From contig DHQY01000002.1 of NCBI GenBank assembly GCA_002408205.1, positions 44,363 through 108,362 on the forward strand: a stretch of DNA of 64,000 bases. Direction: 5' to 3'. The position numbers and the translations under genes are program-made. This document shows positions 16,870 to 24,627 of the stretch, piece by piece. This stretch comes from Bacteroidales bacterium UBA5326 (GTDB lineage Bacteria > Bacteroidota > Bacteroidia > Bacteroidales > UBA932). The notes below the pieces were generated by a model. The model was not told the DNA's origin and searched no databases. It saw only the letters and a list, made by a program, of their open reading frames with translations. How positions within the stretch are numbered: the first letter of the stretch is position 1; each line of letters opens with the position of its first letter.

Positions 16870-17907
16870 CTAGAAGATGAATACCCCCGAAGCGGCGCAG
16901 GCATCCTGTGTGCTTTGAGGCCAAACTGAGGATTGTACTTCCCCAATGTGGCATTTTCGTAACAGTAGCATGCACAGTCTGGACTGTCCAATCCCCCCTC
17001 CCATGGTCTGGGGCAGCTTGCCGTCGAGCAGCAGCCGGTGAAAAGGCAGTTTGGCCCTGTCAGTTGCATTTCGGATTTTCAATTGATTCATAAGAACTTC
17101 CGGACTAACGCGAATGCCCATGGAAGACAATTCAAAAGCAGATTCAAGAATTGGATTCCATACAACAATATCCCCGTTCAGGCCCAATAGCCCGGGTCTG
17201 GTTTCGGTGCTCCAGTCGTCATAATCCGGGGCGCGTCCGTCGTGAATGGTCCCGTCACCCAGCGGACCGCCTATTCCCTGAATGAATACTGCTTTATACT
17301 GTTCAGCAATTTTATTTTCCCTTTCTTTTACCGAAAGTAAAGGATACATTTTTCTCAGTTCCTCGGCGTGAACAAAATGAATTTCTTCGGGAAGAAAAGT
17401 TTCAAGCATAGGGAATCTTTCACTTAAAAGAAATTGGGTACGTTTCAATGCAGAATATATTGATCTGACACATTGATAAAGTGTTTCTTCTGTACGTTCG
17501 GACGGGCTTATAACTTTTTCCCAGTCCCATTGATCCACATAAATAGAGTGCAGATTATCCGTTTCTTCATCGGGCCGGAGAGCGTTCATATCTGTGTAAA
17601 TACCCATCCCGGGAACAATATGATGGCGCCACAAAGCATAACGTTTCCATTTGGCAAGAGATTGTACTATTTCCACTTCCTGTCCATCGAGTGTTTTCAG
17701 GGGAAAATGCACGGGCGCTTCAATTCCGTTCAAATTATCATTTAGACCTGTTCCCGAATTGACAACAAGAGGTGCGGTAATTCTGCGAAGTTTTAACGCT
17801 CCGGATAATTCTGTCTGAAATGTGTCCTTGATGAATTTGATACCCTGTTCCGTCTGCCAGATATCCAGAAGCGGATGATAGGATTTTGGAATAAAAGTTT
17901 TGTCCAT
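16870..17907 (-). CDS. asnA: Aspartate-ammonia ligase (AsnA)
   Basis: The 345-residue enzyme is the ammonia-dependent asparagine synthetase, related to class II aminoacyl-tRNA synthetases. It shows LKLRRITAPLVV near residue 38, SGTGLNDNLNGIEAPVHF, IVQSLAKWKRYAL, GMGIYTDMNALRPDE and the C-terminal motif-3-like GGGIGQSRLCMLLL. It makes asparagine from aspartate, ammonia and ATP. It is a single-gene unit with a strong terminator; a TATATTAG element about 36-43 bases upstream of the ATG (17943-17950) may be its -7 box with one mismatch. Confidence 0.95.
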   Translation of the reverse strand: MDKTFIPKSYHPLLDIWQTEQGIKFIKDTFQTELSGALKLRRITAPLVVNSGTGLNDNLNGIEAPVHFPLKTLDGQEVEIVQSLAKWKRYALWRHHIVPGMGIYTDMNALRPDEETDNLHSIYVDQWDWEKVISPSERTEETLYQCVRSIYSALKRTQFLLSERFPMLETFLPEEIHFVHAEELRKMYPLLSVKERENKIAEQYKAVFIQGIGGPLGDGTIHDGRAPDYDDWSTETRPGLLGLNGDIVVWNPILESAFELSSMGIRVSPEVLMNQLKIRNATDRAKLPFHRLLLDGKLPQTMGGGIGQSRLCMLLLRKCHIGEVQSSVWPQSTQDACAASGVFIF

Positions 17908-18000
17908 GGCTTTATAAATTTAAATTGTTTGAAGATCAGTTGCTAATATACGCCAATAGCACATATAACAGATCAACTTCAAATAACACTTAACATTTCG

Positions 18001-18008
18001 TATATTTG
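18001..18008 (+). promoter_or_regulatory. Bacteroidota -7 element
   Basis: TATATTTG matches TAnnTTTG and lies 32 bases before the MBL-fold gene at 18041. Confidence 0.5.
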
Positions 18009-18040
18009 CAGGCTGCAGAGCAGTAAATTCATATCTCAAA

Positions 18041-18850
18041 ATGAGAATTCAGGTAACATTTTTAGGGACGGGTACTTCTTCCGGTGTTCCCATGATAGGT
18101 TGTCAATGCAGGGTCTGCCAGTCCCCCGATCCTAAAGATAAACGTCTCAGAGCCTCGGTTCTCGTGGAAATTCAGCCCGATCCTGTTTCTTCTGCAGTTG
18201 CTCCGCCTCTTTCGCAGGTTATTCTCATTGACGCGGGCCCTGATTTCCGCCAGCAGATGCTGACTTATCAGGTTCACAGGCTCGATGCTATTTTACTCAC
18301 ACACGAACATAAAGACCATGTGGCCGGTCTGGACGATGTCCGCGCGTTCAATTTTCTTTCGGGTACACCCATGCCGGTCTATGCCGAGCAACGTGTCCAG
18401 ACGGCACTTCGTAAGGAATATGATTATGTTTTTGCAGAACAGAAATACCCGGGAGCTCCCGAAATAGAACTGCATACCATTGATGAAAAGCCTTTTTTTA
18501 TTGGAGGGACGCCGGTTATCCCCGTCCGTGCCATGCACGGTCCGCTCCCCATTCTCGGCTTCAGAATAGGATCTTTTGGTTATTTGACAGACGCGAAAAC
18601 GATAGATTATAAAGAACTTGATAAATTTCGCGGTGTGGAAGTCTTTGTGGTAAGTACGGTTCAGCGCAAAACACATCGCACTCATTTTGCCTTGTCACAG
18701 GCTATGGCTGTAGCGGAGTTCGTGGGTGCCCGGCAGACATATCTGACTCATTTATCCCATTGTATAGAGCCACATACAGAATTGGCCGCCTGGTTGCCCC
18801 GGTGGATCCAACCCGCCTACGACGGTCTTACCCTGTTTATACCCGGCTAA
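18041..18850 (+). CDS. MBL-fold hydrolase, PhnP-like
   Basis: This 269-residue protein has the start TFLGTGTSSGVPMIGCQCRVC and the zinc motif THEHKDHVAGLDDVRAF (H-x-H-x-D-H), with later His ligands in MHGPLPILGFRIG and THLSHCIEPHTEL and an Asp in LTDAK. The cysteine-rich CQCRVC after the first strand is typical of PhnP-like phosphodiesterases, which may bind an extra zinc. PhnP cleaves cyclic phosphate esters; no other phn genes are nearby, so the substrate is unknown. Its 3' end overlaps the convergent acyltransferase gene by 14 bases. Confidence 0.85.
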   Translation: MRIQVTFLGTGTSSGVPMIGCQCRVCQSPDPKDKRLRASVLVEIQPDPVSSAVAPPLSQVILIDAGPDFRQQMLTYQVHRLDAILLTHEHKDHVAGLDDVRAFNFLSGTPMPVYAEQRVQTALRKEYDYVFAEQKYPGAPEIELHTIDEKPFFIGGTPVIPVRAMHGPLPILGFRIGSFGYLTDAKTIDYKELDKFRGVEVFVVSTVQRKTHRTHFALSQAMAVAEFVGARQTYLTHLSHCIEPHTELAAWLPRWIQPAYDGLTLFIPG

Positions 18851-20177
18851 AAAAATATTCATTCATTACTTCTACCAGGCCGGATTTTTCTTTTCGCAGG
18901 TCTTTGGCGTACATCCAATGGTAATCCGAACGCGTTACACGGAACCACCTGCGGTATTCTTCAAATAGCAGAGCAGCCGGAAATAGTGCAAAGGCAGCAA
19001 TAAGGGCGGTCAGCCAGGGTAGAAACCCGAAAAGGAATATTGTGAGAATAAGAAAAGTTACGGTCCATACCACAAGCCCAACCACATAACGTACCGAATT
19101 ATGAAATGCGGCGTCTTCCATTTTACTGCATAAAAACTTGGTAACGAGCAGCATAGGTGTACAAAGAATAGCGGAAACAGCGAAATAGGGTAGTAGTATA
19201 ATCATTAAAAAAGACCGGCAGAATAAGCTAAATCCGGGATAAGGATTGGCTACGGATGCCATACTTATTTGCCTGGACTTTCGGTCTTGGGCAAAGGCAC
19301 TACTCCGGGAGAGGATTTCCTCTGCCTTTTGTGGTTGTTCCGAGCGAATGGCCCCAATATCCGCAACGGTCATTTTGTTAACGATCAAACGGTTTTTGAG
19401 CAGGGTCCGTTTTAATTTTAAAATTCTCAGACGTGCATGACAGCACATATTACACAGTTCCCAGGTAGCATTATAATATTCATCGTCCGGGATATAAAGG
19501 ATCAGATCTTTCATGACGCTGCTCAGCGTATGTTTCAGCTCGTTCATCATCATGGGCTGGTCCAGACCGGGACGTTCCGCTACATATGAGGTAACGTTTA
19601 TCGGGTCTCCTATCTGCATAAGCAGGGAGGAGCGGTAACGAAAGAAGTTCCCATATTCAATACCCATTGGAACGATATACACAGGCCTGTATCCCTGTAA
19701 TTCTTCATTAGCCAGGAGTGCAATGCGAAAGATCCCTTTACCAAGGGGAAGCAGGCTGTGCATGGGCCGGTGAGCGCCTTCGGGCAATATAACAAACGGG
19801 ACATTGTGCTTGAGAACGTCGGCCGAAAGCTGAATGGTTTCGTCATTGTTTTTCAGTGTATTGCGGCCGTCCCTGATCCTGTTTATAGGCATGATCTTCA
19901 GGAAGAACAGTATCCTGGAAAAGAGGGGCTTTTTAAATATATCCGCCCGGGCAACAAAAACTTTCGGATTGTTATTTACGAACAGAACGGCAAGGGCATC
20001 CATAAGGGCGTTCGTATGATTTGGGGCAAAGATCACGGCTCCGTCTTTGGGAATTTTGTCCAGACCGTGATATTCCCTTTTACGGTAGGCCATCTTGAAA
20101 AACAGTCCGACATAATACTTCAGAACAGTATAACAGACGTTTTTGTCATAGATCCTTTTCCGTCGCTCCCTGGCCAT
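18837..20177 (-). CDS. Glycerolipid acyltransferase (PlsC superfamily) with C-terminal membrane segments
   Basis: This 446-residue protein has the acyltransferase motif NHTNALMD (His54 and Asp60, an H-x5-D spacing as in some eukaryotic-type GPATs, not the H-x4-D of PlsC), a motif-II/III region (MPINRIRDG, FVILPEGAHRPMHSL, PLGKGIFRIAL) and motif IV-like YIVPMGIEYGN. The C-terminal third (about residues 308-400) has several hydrophobic spans. It probably acylates glycerol-3-phosphate or a related lipid at the inner membrane. It follows the BASS transporter by 4 bases on the same strand, so both are co-transcribed. Confidence 0.85.
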   Translation of the reverse strand: MARERRKRIYDKNVCYTVLKYYVGLFFKMAYRKREYHGLDKIPKDGAVIFAPNHTNALMDALAVLFVNNNPKVFVARADIFKKPLFSRILFFLKIMPINRIRDGRNTLKNNDETIQLSADVLKHNVPFVILPEGAHRPMHSLLPLGKGIFRIALLANEELQGYRPVYIVPMGIEYGNFFRYRSSLLMQIGDPINVTSYVAERPGLDQPMMMNELKHTLSSVMKDLILYIPDDEYYNATWELCNMCCHARLRILKLKRTLLKNRLIVNKMTVADIGAIRSEQPQKAEEILSRSSAFAQDRKSRQISMASVANPYPGFSLFCRSFLMIILLPYFAVSAILCTPMLLVTKFLCSKMEDAAFHNSVRYVVGLVVWTVTFLILTIFLFGFLPWLTALIAAFALFPAALLFEEYRRWFRVTRSDYHWMYAKDLRKEKSGLVEVMNEYFFSRV

Positions 20178-20181
20178 AGTA

Positions 20182-21150
20182 TTATTCTTTTATCAGGGCC
20201 CGGCGTCTTTTATCGGCGTAACGGAAAGCAAAAGATACACTAAGTCCCGAGATAATATGCCATACTCCCCACCAGGCGGTAATAAAAAGCATTCCGCCCA
20301 ATGCCAGTTCGGGAGGGAAAATCTTTGGATTAAATAACAACACCAGGCCCAAACCCGAGTTCTGAATACCCACCTCTATGGTCAGCGTACGGCGGTCTTT
20401 TACTGGTAACTTAAATGCAGACCCGGCCGCATACCCTATACCTAACGCCAACGCGTTATGTATGAGCACAATGATGAAAATATAGAAAATATAGTCCAGG
20501 AAAAGATCAAAATTATTACTAAAAGACAATACGACCATAGCAATGAAGAACAGGAGCGAGAAATATTGGAAGGGTTTTTTCATCTTTTCTGCAATCCGAG
20601 GGAAAAAACGCACAAAGAGCATTCCCAGAACAAGCGGAATTCCCAGCAGGATGAAAACGGTCTCCAATGTCTGCCAGACGTCAATGTGTAACGGTTGCAG
20701 GGCGGCATCGGCGTACCGGCTCAGAAATCTGGTATAAAGACCACCCCAGAAAGCAAAGTTAAACGGAGTAACCAGCGTAGCAGCCAATGTGGTAATGGCA
20801 GTAAGTGAAATAGACAGTTCTGTGTTTGCTTTTGAGAGAGAGGACATGAAATTGGAAATATTGCCTCCCGGGCAAGAAGCCACCAGAATCATTCCCATAG
20901 CCACCATAGGAGTAATTTGATTCCTGAAAATAAGTATCAGGAGGAAAGTCATGGCCGGCAACAGGATCCACTGACTGACAAGCCCTATGATGGCCGATTT
21001 GGGCCGGACAAAAACCGTCTTGAATTCCGACGGATTTATCCCCAAAGCCACTCCAAACATTACCAGAGCTAAAACGATATTGATGATTCTCATTCCACCG
21101 GCAGAGAAATTTAGCCGGATGTTGTCCAGGTTAAGCAGTTGTTCGTACAT
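20182..21150 (-). CDS. Bile acid:sodium symporter (BASS) family transporter
   Basis: The 322-residue protein has about nine or ten hydrophobic spans and the family motif MILVASCPGGNISNFMSSLSKANTELSIS, plus EVGIQNSGLGLVLLF in the second half. BASS proteins import organic anions with Na+; bacterial members carry bile acids, pantoate, keto-acids or other carboxylates. Neither the name nor the distant choloylglycine-hydrolase-family gene at 3395 proves bile acid transport. It is the first gene of a two-gene unit with the acyltransferase. A -7 element lies just upstream. Confidence 0.9.
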   Translation of the reverse strand: MYEQLLNLDNIRLNFSAGGMRIINIVLALVMFGVALGINPSEFKTVFVRPKSAIIGLVSQWILLPAMTFLLILIFRNQITPMVAMGMILVASCPGGNISNFMSSLSKANTELSISLTAITTLAATLVTPFNFAFWGGLYTRFLSRYADAALQPLHIDVWQTLETVFILLGIPLVLGMLFVRFFPRIAEKMKKPFQYFSLLFFIAMVVLSFSNNFDLFLDYIFYIFIIVLIHNALALGIGYAAGSAFKLPVKDRRTLTIEVGIQNSGLGLVLLFNPKIFPPELALGGMLFITAWWGVWHIISGLSVSFAFRYADKRRRALIKE

Positions 21151-21155
21151 GGTTA

Positions 21156-21163
21156 CAAAGATA
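21156..21163 (-). promoter_or_regulatory. Bacteroidota -7 element for the BASS transporter
   Basis: Minus strand TATCTTTG lies 5 bases before the start codon, so the transcript would be almost leaderless. Confidence 0.5.
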
Positions 21164-21192
21164 AAAACTTTTGTCTACCATACGGAAACAGA

Positions 21193-21226
21193 CCCGTAAA
21201 GATGTTTATAAAAGACACTTTACGGG
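21193..21226 (-). terminator. Perfect 9-bp inverted repeat after the GH3 gene, possible terminator
   Basis: CCCGTAAAG and CTTTACGGG are separated by 16 bases. The hairpin starts 10 bases after the GH3 stop. It lacks a strong U-tract, so it may be a terminator, an mRNA 3' end stabiliser or both. Confidence 0.5.
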
Positions 21227-21236
21227 CCTCACCAAA

Positions 21237-23483
21237 CTACTTTATTTCGAAGGTCAACGGTTCGCCGGAAACGCTGTCGCCGGCTACCCACAACCGGAAT
21301 GCTCCCGGTTCAACCGTTTTTTTCATATTCAAATCCCAGAAGGCCAGCTCAATGACCGGGATCTTCATAGTAATGCTCTTTGTTTCACCCGGGTTAAGAG
21401 AAATCCGGGTAAAACCCTTTAATTCCTTAACAGGTCTTGTTACGGAACCAACCATATCACGAATATAGATCTGTGCCACTTCCGTTCCGGTTACTGCTCC
21501 GGTGTTGGATAAATCAAAGCTGACCGTAACAGTATCTTCTTTGGCATAGTTAACTTTGTCTATCTGCACATTGGTATAGGCAAAAGAGGTATAGGAAAGA
21601 CCAAATCCGAACGGGAACAACGGATCGGCTCCGGCATCAAGGTAAAAACTGGTATTTCCCAATGATGTCTGACCGGCCCGCGGGGGAATGTCTTTGAGTA
21701 ATGTTTCGTTGCCCTGGTAAGGTCTGCCGGTCATATTGTGATTGTAATACAGGGGAATCTGACCCGAAGTTTTTGGAAAGGTAACGGGCAGTTTCCCGCT
21801 GGGAACGGCCGCTCCAAAAATCAGATCGGTCAATGCGGGTCCGCCCATTGTTCCCGGGTGGAACGAAAAGAGAAGCGCATTGCTGTTTTCCAGATCCCTG
21901 CCAATGGTAAGGGCTCTGCCGGCCATTACCACAGTAACGACTCGTTTTCCGGTGTTTTTCAGTCCGGCCAGTAAATCGCTCTGTTCTCCCTGAAGGTTCA
22001 GATGGGCCAGGCAGTGTGCCTCGCCCGAAAGAATAGCTTCTTCCCCGACAAAGGCCAACACGACATCGGCCCGGCGGGCAGCTGCCAAAGCCCTTGCTAT
22101 ACCCTGTGGGTTTTCTTCACGGGAATAGGTAAGTCCCGGTTCATAGATAATCGTATGAGTACCCCCGTATACTTCGCGTAAGGCCTCAAGGGGGGTAACA
22201 GTAGCGTCACTGTCCCCGTCAAATGCCCAGGTTCCCAGCTGATCATGACCGGCATCGGCCATAGGACCGGTCACAAGAATGGTTTTTATTTTTTTTGCAT
22301 CGAGCGGAAGTACTCCGTCGTTCTTCAACAGCACGGCACTTTCTATAACGGTTTGTTTTGCAGCGTTTAGATGTTCCGGCGCATAAAAGGTTTCTTTATA
22401 TTTCTCTGCGTTTTCCAGGTAGGGACTATCAAATAAACCCAGTTGAAATTTAACGCGCAGGATATTTCGCACCGCATCATCTATATTGCGCTCGCTAACC
22501 TTGCCTTCCTCCACCAATTCTTTCAAATGGGAAATGAAAGAAAAGGACATCATGTCCATATCCACTCCGGCATTAACGGATAAAGCGGCGGCCTCTTTGG
22601 CATCTTGCGCAAAACCATGAGCGATCATTTCTGTGGCCGAGCTCCAGTCAGATACCACAAATCCTTTGAAATGCCATTCGTCCCTGAGAATGTTTCTCAG
22701 CAGGAACGTGTTTCCGGTAGAGGGAACCCCGTCGTTATCGTTGAATGAGGTCATGAGGGTCAGGGCTCCTGCCTTAACGGCGGCCTCGAACGGAGGAAGG
22801 TATACGTTGCGCAGAAGCCGTTCGGAAAGAAAGGTGGAATTGTAATCCCGGCCTCCTTCGGCGGCTCCGTATCCCACAAAATGCTTTATACAGGCAGCCA
22901 TGGAGGTGGGTTCGTCCGTAGACGCTCCCTGGTACCCTCTTACAAGGGCGGCTCCCATAAGGGATGTCAGGTAGGTGTCTTCGCCCGAACCTTCTGCTAT
23001 CCGGCCCCAACGGGGATCTCTGGCAATATCGAGCATAGGGGAAAAGGTCCATCGGACACCCACAGAAGTGGCTTCTATAGCAGCTATCCTTGCTCCCTGT
23101 TCTGCCAAAGCGGGATCAAAAGTGGCGGCCAGACCCAGCGGAATAGGAAAGACGGTCTTAAAGCCGTGTATGACGTCCCTGCCCACAAGCAAAGGAATGC
23201 CCAGCCTGGACTCTTCCACTGCGATTCGTTGGAACTCGTTGATTATCAGCGGATCTACCACATTTAATACAGATCCTGCCTGCCCCTCGCGAATGGCATC
23301 GGTCAGTCGGTCATCCATATTTGAGCTCGACAACTGGTTCATTTGCCCGATTTTCTCGTCGAGCGTCATTTTTGCCAGAAGATCTTCAATCTTTTTCTCA
23401 ACAGCAGCCTCCGGCGCAGAGATTCCGTGATGGCACGAAACCGCCAGCACGGCCAATAAACATATAATGGATATCTTTTTCAT
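21237..23483 (-). CDS. Glycoside hydrolase family 3 beta-glucosidase, lipoprotein
   Basis: This 748-residue protein has a lipoprotein signal (LAVLAVSC at residue 17), the GH3 N-terminal barrel (KMTLDEKIGQMNQ, RDVIHGFKTVFPIPLGLAATFDP, SPMLDIARDPRWGRIAEGSGEDTYL, ACIKHFVGYGAAEGGRDYN) and the nucleophile Asp in GFVVSDWSSATEM. Then come the GH3 C-terminal alpha/beta domain and a fibronectin III-like end. It resembles BglX-type exo-beta-glucosidases. Within this locus it would hydrolyse the oligosaccharides released by the GH16 enzyme to glucose. It is the last gene of the PUL and follows GH16 by 20 bases. Confidence 0.93.
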   Translation of the reverse strand: MKKISIICLLAVLAVSCHHGISAPEAAVEKKIEDLLAKMTLDEKIGQMNQLSSSNMDDRLTDAIREGQAGSVLNVVDPLIINEFQRIAVEESRLGIPLLVGRDVIHGFKTVFPIPLGLAATFDPALAEQGARIAAIEATSVGVRWTFSPMLDIARDPRWGRIAEGSGEDTYLTSLMGAALVRGYQGASTDEPTSMAACIKHFVGYGAAEGGRDYNSTFLSERLLRNVYLPPFEAAVKAGALTLMTSFNDNDGVPSTGNTFLLRNILRDEWHFKGFVVSDWSSATEMIAHGFAQDAKEAAALSVNAGVDMDMMSFSFISHLKELVEEGKVSERNIDDAVRNILRVKFQLGLFDSPYLENAEKYKETFYAPEHLNAAKQTVIESAVLLKNDGVLPLDAKKIKTILVTGPMADAGHDQLGTWAFDGDSDATVTPLEALREVYGGTHTIIYEPGLTYSREENPQGIARALAAARRADVVLAFVGEEAILSGEAHCLAHLNLQGEQSDLLAGLKNTGKRVVTVVMAGRALTIGRDLENSNALLFSFHPGTMGGPALTDLIFGAAVPSGKLPVTFPKTSGQIPLYYNHNMTGRPYQGNETLLKDIPPRAGQTSLGNTSFYLDAGADPLFPFGFGLSYTSFAYTNVQIDKVNYAKEDTVTVSFDLSNTGAVTGTEVAQIYIRDMVGSVTRPVKELKGFTRISLNPGETKSITMKIPVIELAFWDLNMKKTVEPGAFRLWVAGDSVSGEPLTFEIK

Positions 23484-23503
23484 TAACTATGAATCATTAA
23501 GCA

Positions 23504-24613
23504 TTATTTTTTCTGAAAGACACGCACGTAGTCAATTTCGTATGTAGCGGGAAGGAAGGTGGGATCGACGCCCTGCGCACCGCCCCAGTTTCCGCCCCAG
23601 GCCAGGTTCAGTTTCAGATAAAACGGTTTATAGAAAGGCCAGGAATCGTAAATGTCCTTTTTATCGTTCGTGAAAGTAAAGTAACGGACCCCGTCGATGT
23701 ACCCGAATATATAGTCTTGGGTCCATTCAACGGCATATATATGAAATTCAGACTGGGCCGTGGCAATATATTTTTCGGCCGTTTTCTGTGTCCCTATGGA
23801 GTGATTATAGGCTTTACAATGTATAGATGAACTTACATAGTTAGGCCTGTAACCTACTTCTTCCATAATATCTATTTCGCCGTCATCGGGCCATGCGGTG
23901 AAATTTTTCGGCATCATCCAGAAAGCGGGCCAGGTGCCTTTTCCCACGGGAAGTTTCAGTCTGGCTTCAAAGTATCCGTAAGTCCAACTTCGGGCCGTGT
24001 TCATCCTTACAGAAAGCACTTCGGTTCCCGACTGGCGGGCAATGATTTTCAGCGTTCCGCCGGAAACCTGCGCGCAGGTGTCTTTTCCCTCCACTGCCGG
24101 AATATAACGCTGGATTTCGTTGTTTCCCCAGCCTCCGCCTCCTGTTTCAAACCACCACTCCGAGGTGTTAAGCCGGTCGAATTCGTCTCGCCATACCAAT
24201 TTATAACCCTGCGGGGTGTTAACGGACGGGTCGTTTACCGTTGCGGTATCTTCCGGGTTCAGGTGCTGCATGAGTTGAAGCTCTTTTTTATAATTTCCCG
24301 ATCTGAAAGTGATCAGGGCGTTCCTGTCTTTGGCTGTGTTATTTGCCGTGGTGCTTACCGTAACGGTAGAGGATCCTTTGAGCCCGCCGGTGGGGGATAC
24401 GTTGCACCATGTTTCAGAGGAAGATACGCCCCATTCGGCGTCTGATGTGACGGTCATAGTCTGCGATCCCTGCAGGTGGTCAAATATCAACTGCGAAACG
24501 GAAAGAGATATCTGCGGTTGGGCAGGCTCTTCCGGGCCATCCCCCTGCGTCCCGTTGCAAGCACAGGTAACCGTTCCAATGGCAAGGATTATTATAAAAA
24601 AGAGCTTTCTCAT
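23504..24613 (-). CDS. GH16 endo-beta-glucanase with BACON domain, lipoprotein
   Basis: This 369-residue protein starts at ATG 24613 (an upstream non-ATG start would precede the signal peptide). A lipobox-type signal ends at IGTVTCAC. A BACON-like domain (about residues 30-112: LSVSQLIFDHLQGSQTM, SSETWCNVSPTGG, ALITFRSG) is followed by a GH16 domain with the catalytic DGEIDIMEEVG (E-x-D-x-x-E). Other GH16 parts are RDEFDRLNTSEWWFE and FYLKLNLAWGGNWGG. The complete E-x-D-x-x-E with an inserted Met is typical of laminarinase-like members. The predicted activity is surface endo-cleavage of beta-1,3- or mixed-linkage glucan. Confidence 0.9.
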   Translation of the reverse strand: MRKLFFIIILAIGTVTCACNGTQGDGPEEPAQPQISLSVSQLIFDHLQGSQTMTVTSDAEWGVSSSETWCNVSPTGGLKGSSTVTVSTTANNTAKDRNALITFRSGNYKKELQLMQHLNPEDTATVNDPSVNTPQGYKLVWRDEFDRLNTSEWWFETGGGGWGNNEIQRYIPAVEGKDTCAQVSGGTLKIIARQSGTEVLSVRMNTARSWTYGYFEARLKLPVGKGTWPAFWMMPKNFTAWPDDGEIDIMEEVGYRPNYVSSSIHCKAYNHSIGTQKTAEKYIATAQSEFHIYAVEWTQDYIFGYIDGVRYFTFTNDKKDIYDSWPFYKPFYLKLNLAWGGNWGGAQGVDPTFLPATYEIDYVRVFQKK

Positions 24614-24627
24614 GTCTGATAATGCGT

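Noticed and set aside
16775..16975. A His-rich reading frame over the asnA 3' end
   Set aside because: The HHHH run arises from CAT repeats between the asnA stop and its terminator, in a frame overlapping asnA.
20182..21150. A bile-metabolism link between the BASS transporter and the choloylglycine-hydrolase-family gene
   Set aside because: The genes are about 16 kb apart in different units, both families have many other substrates and no shared regulation is visible.
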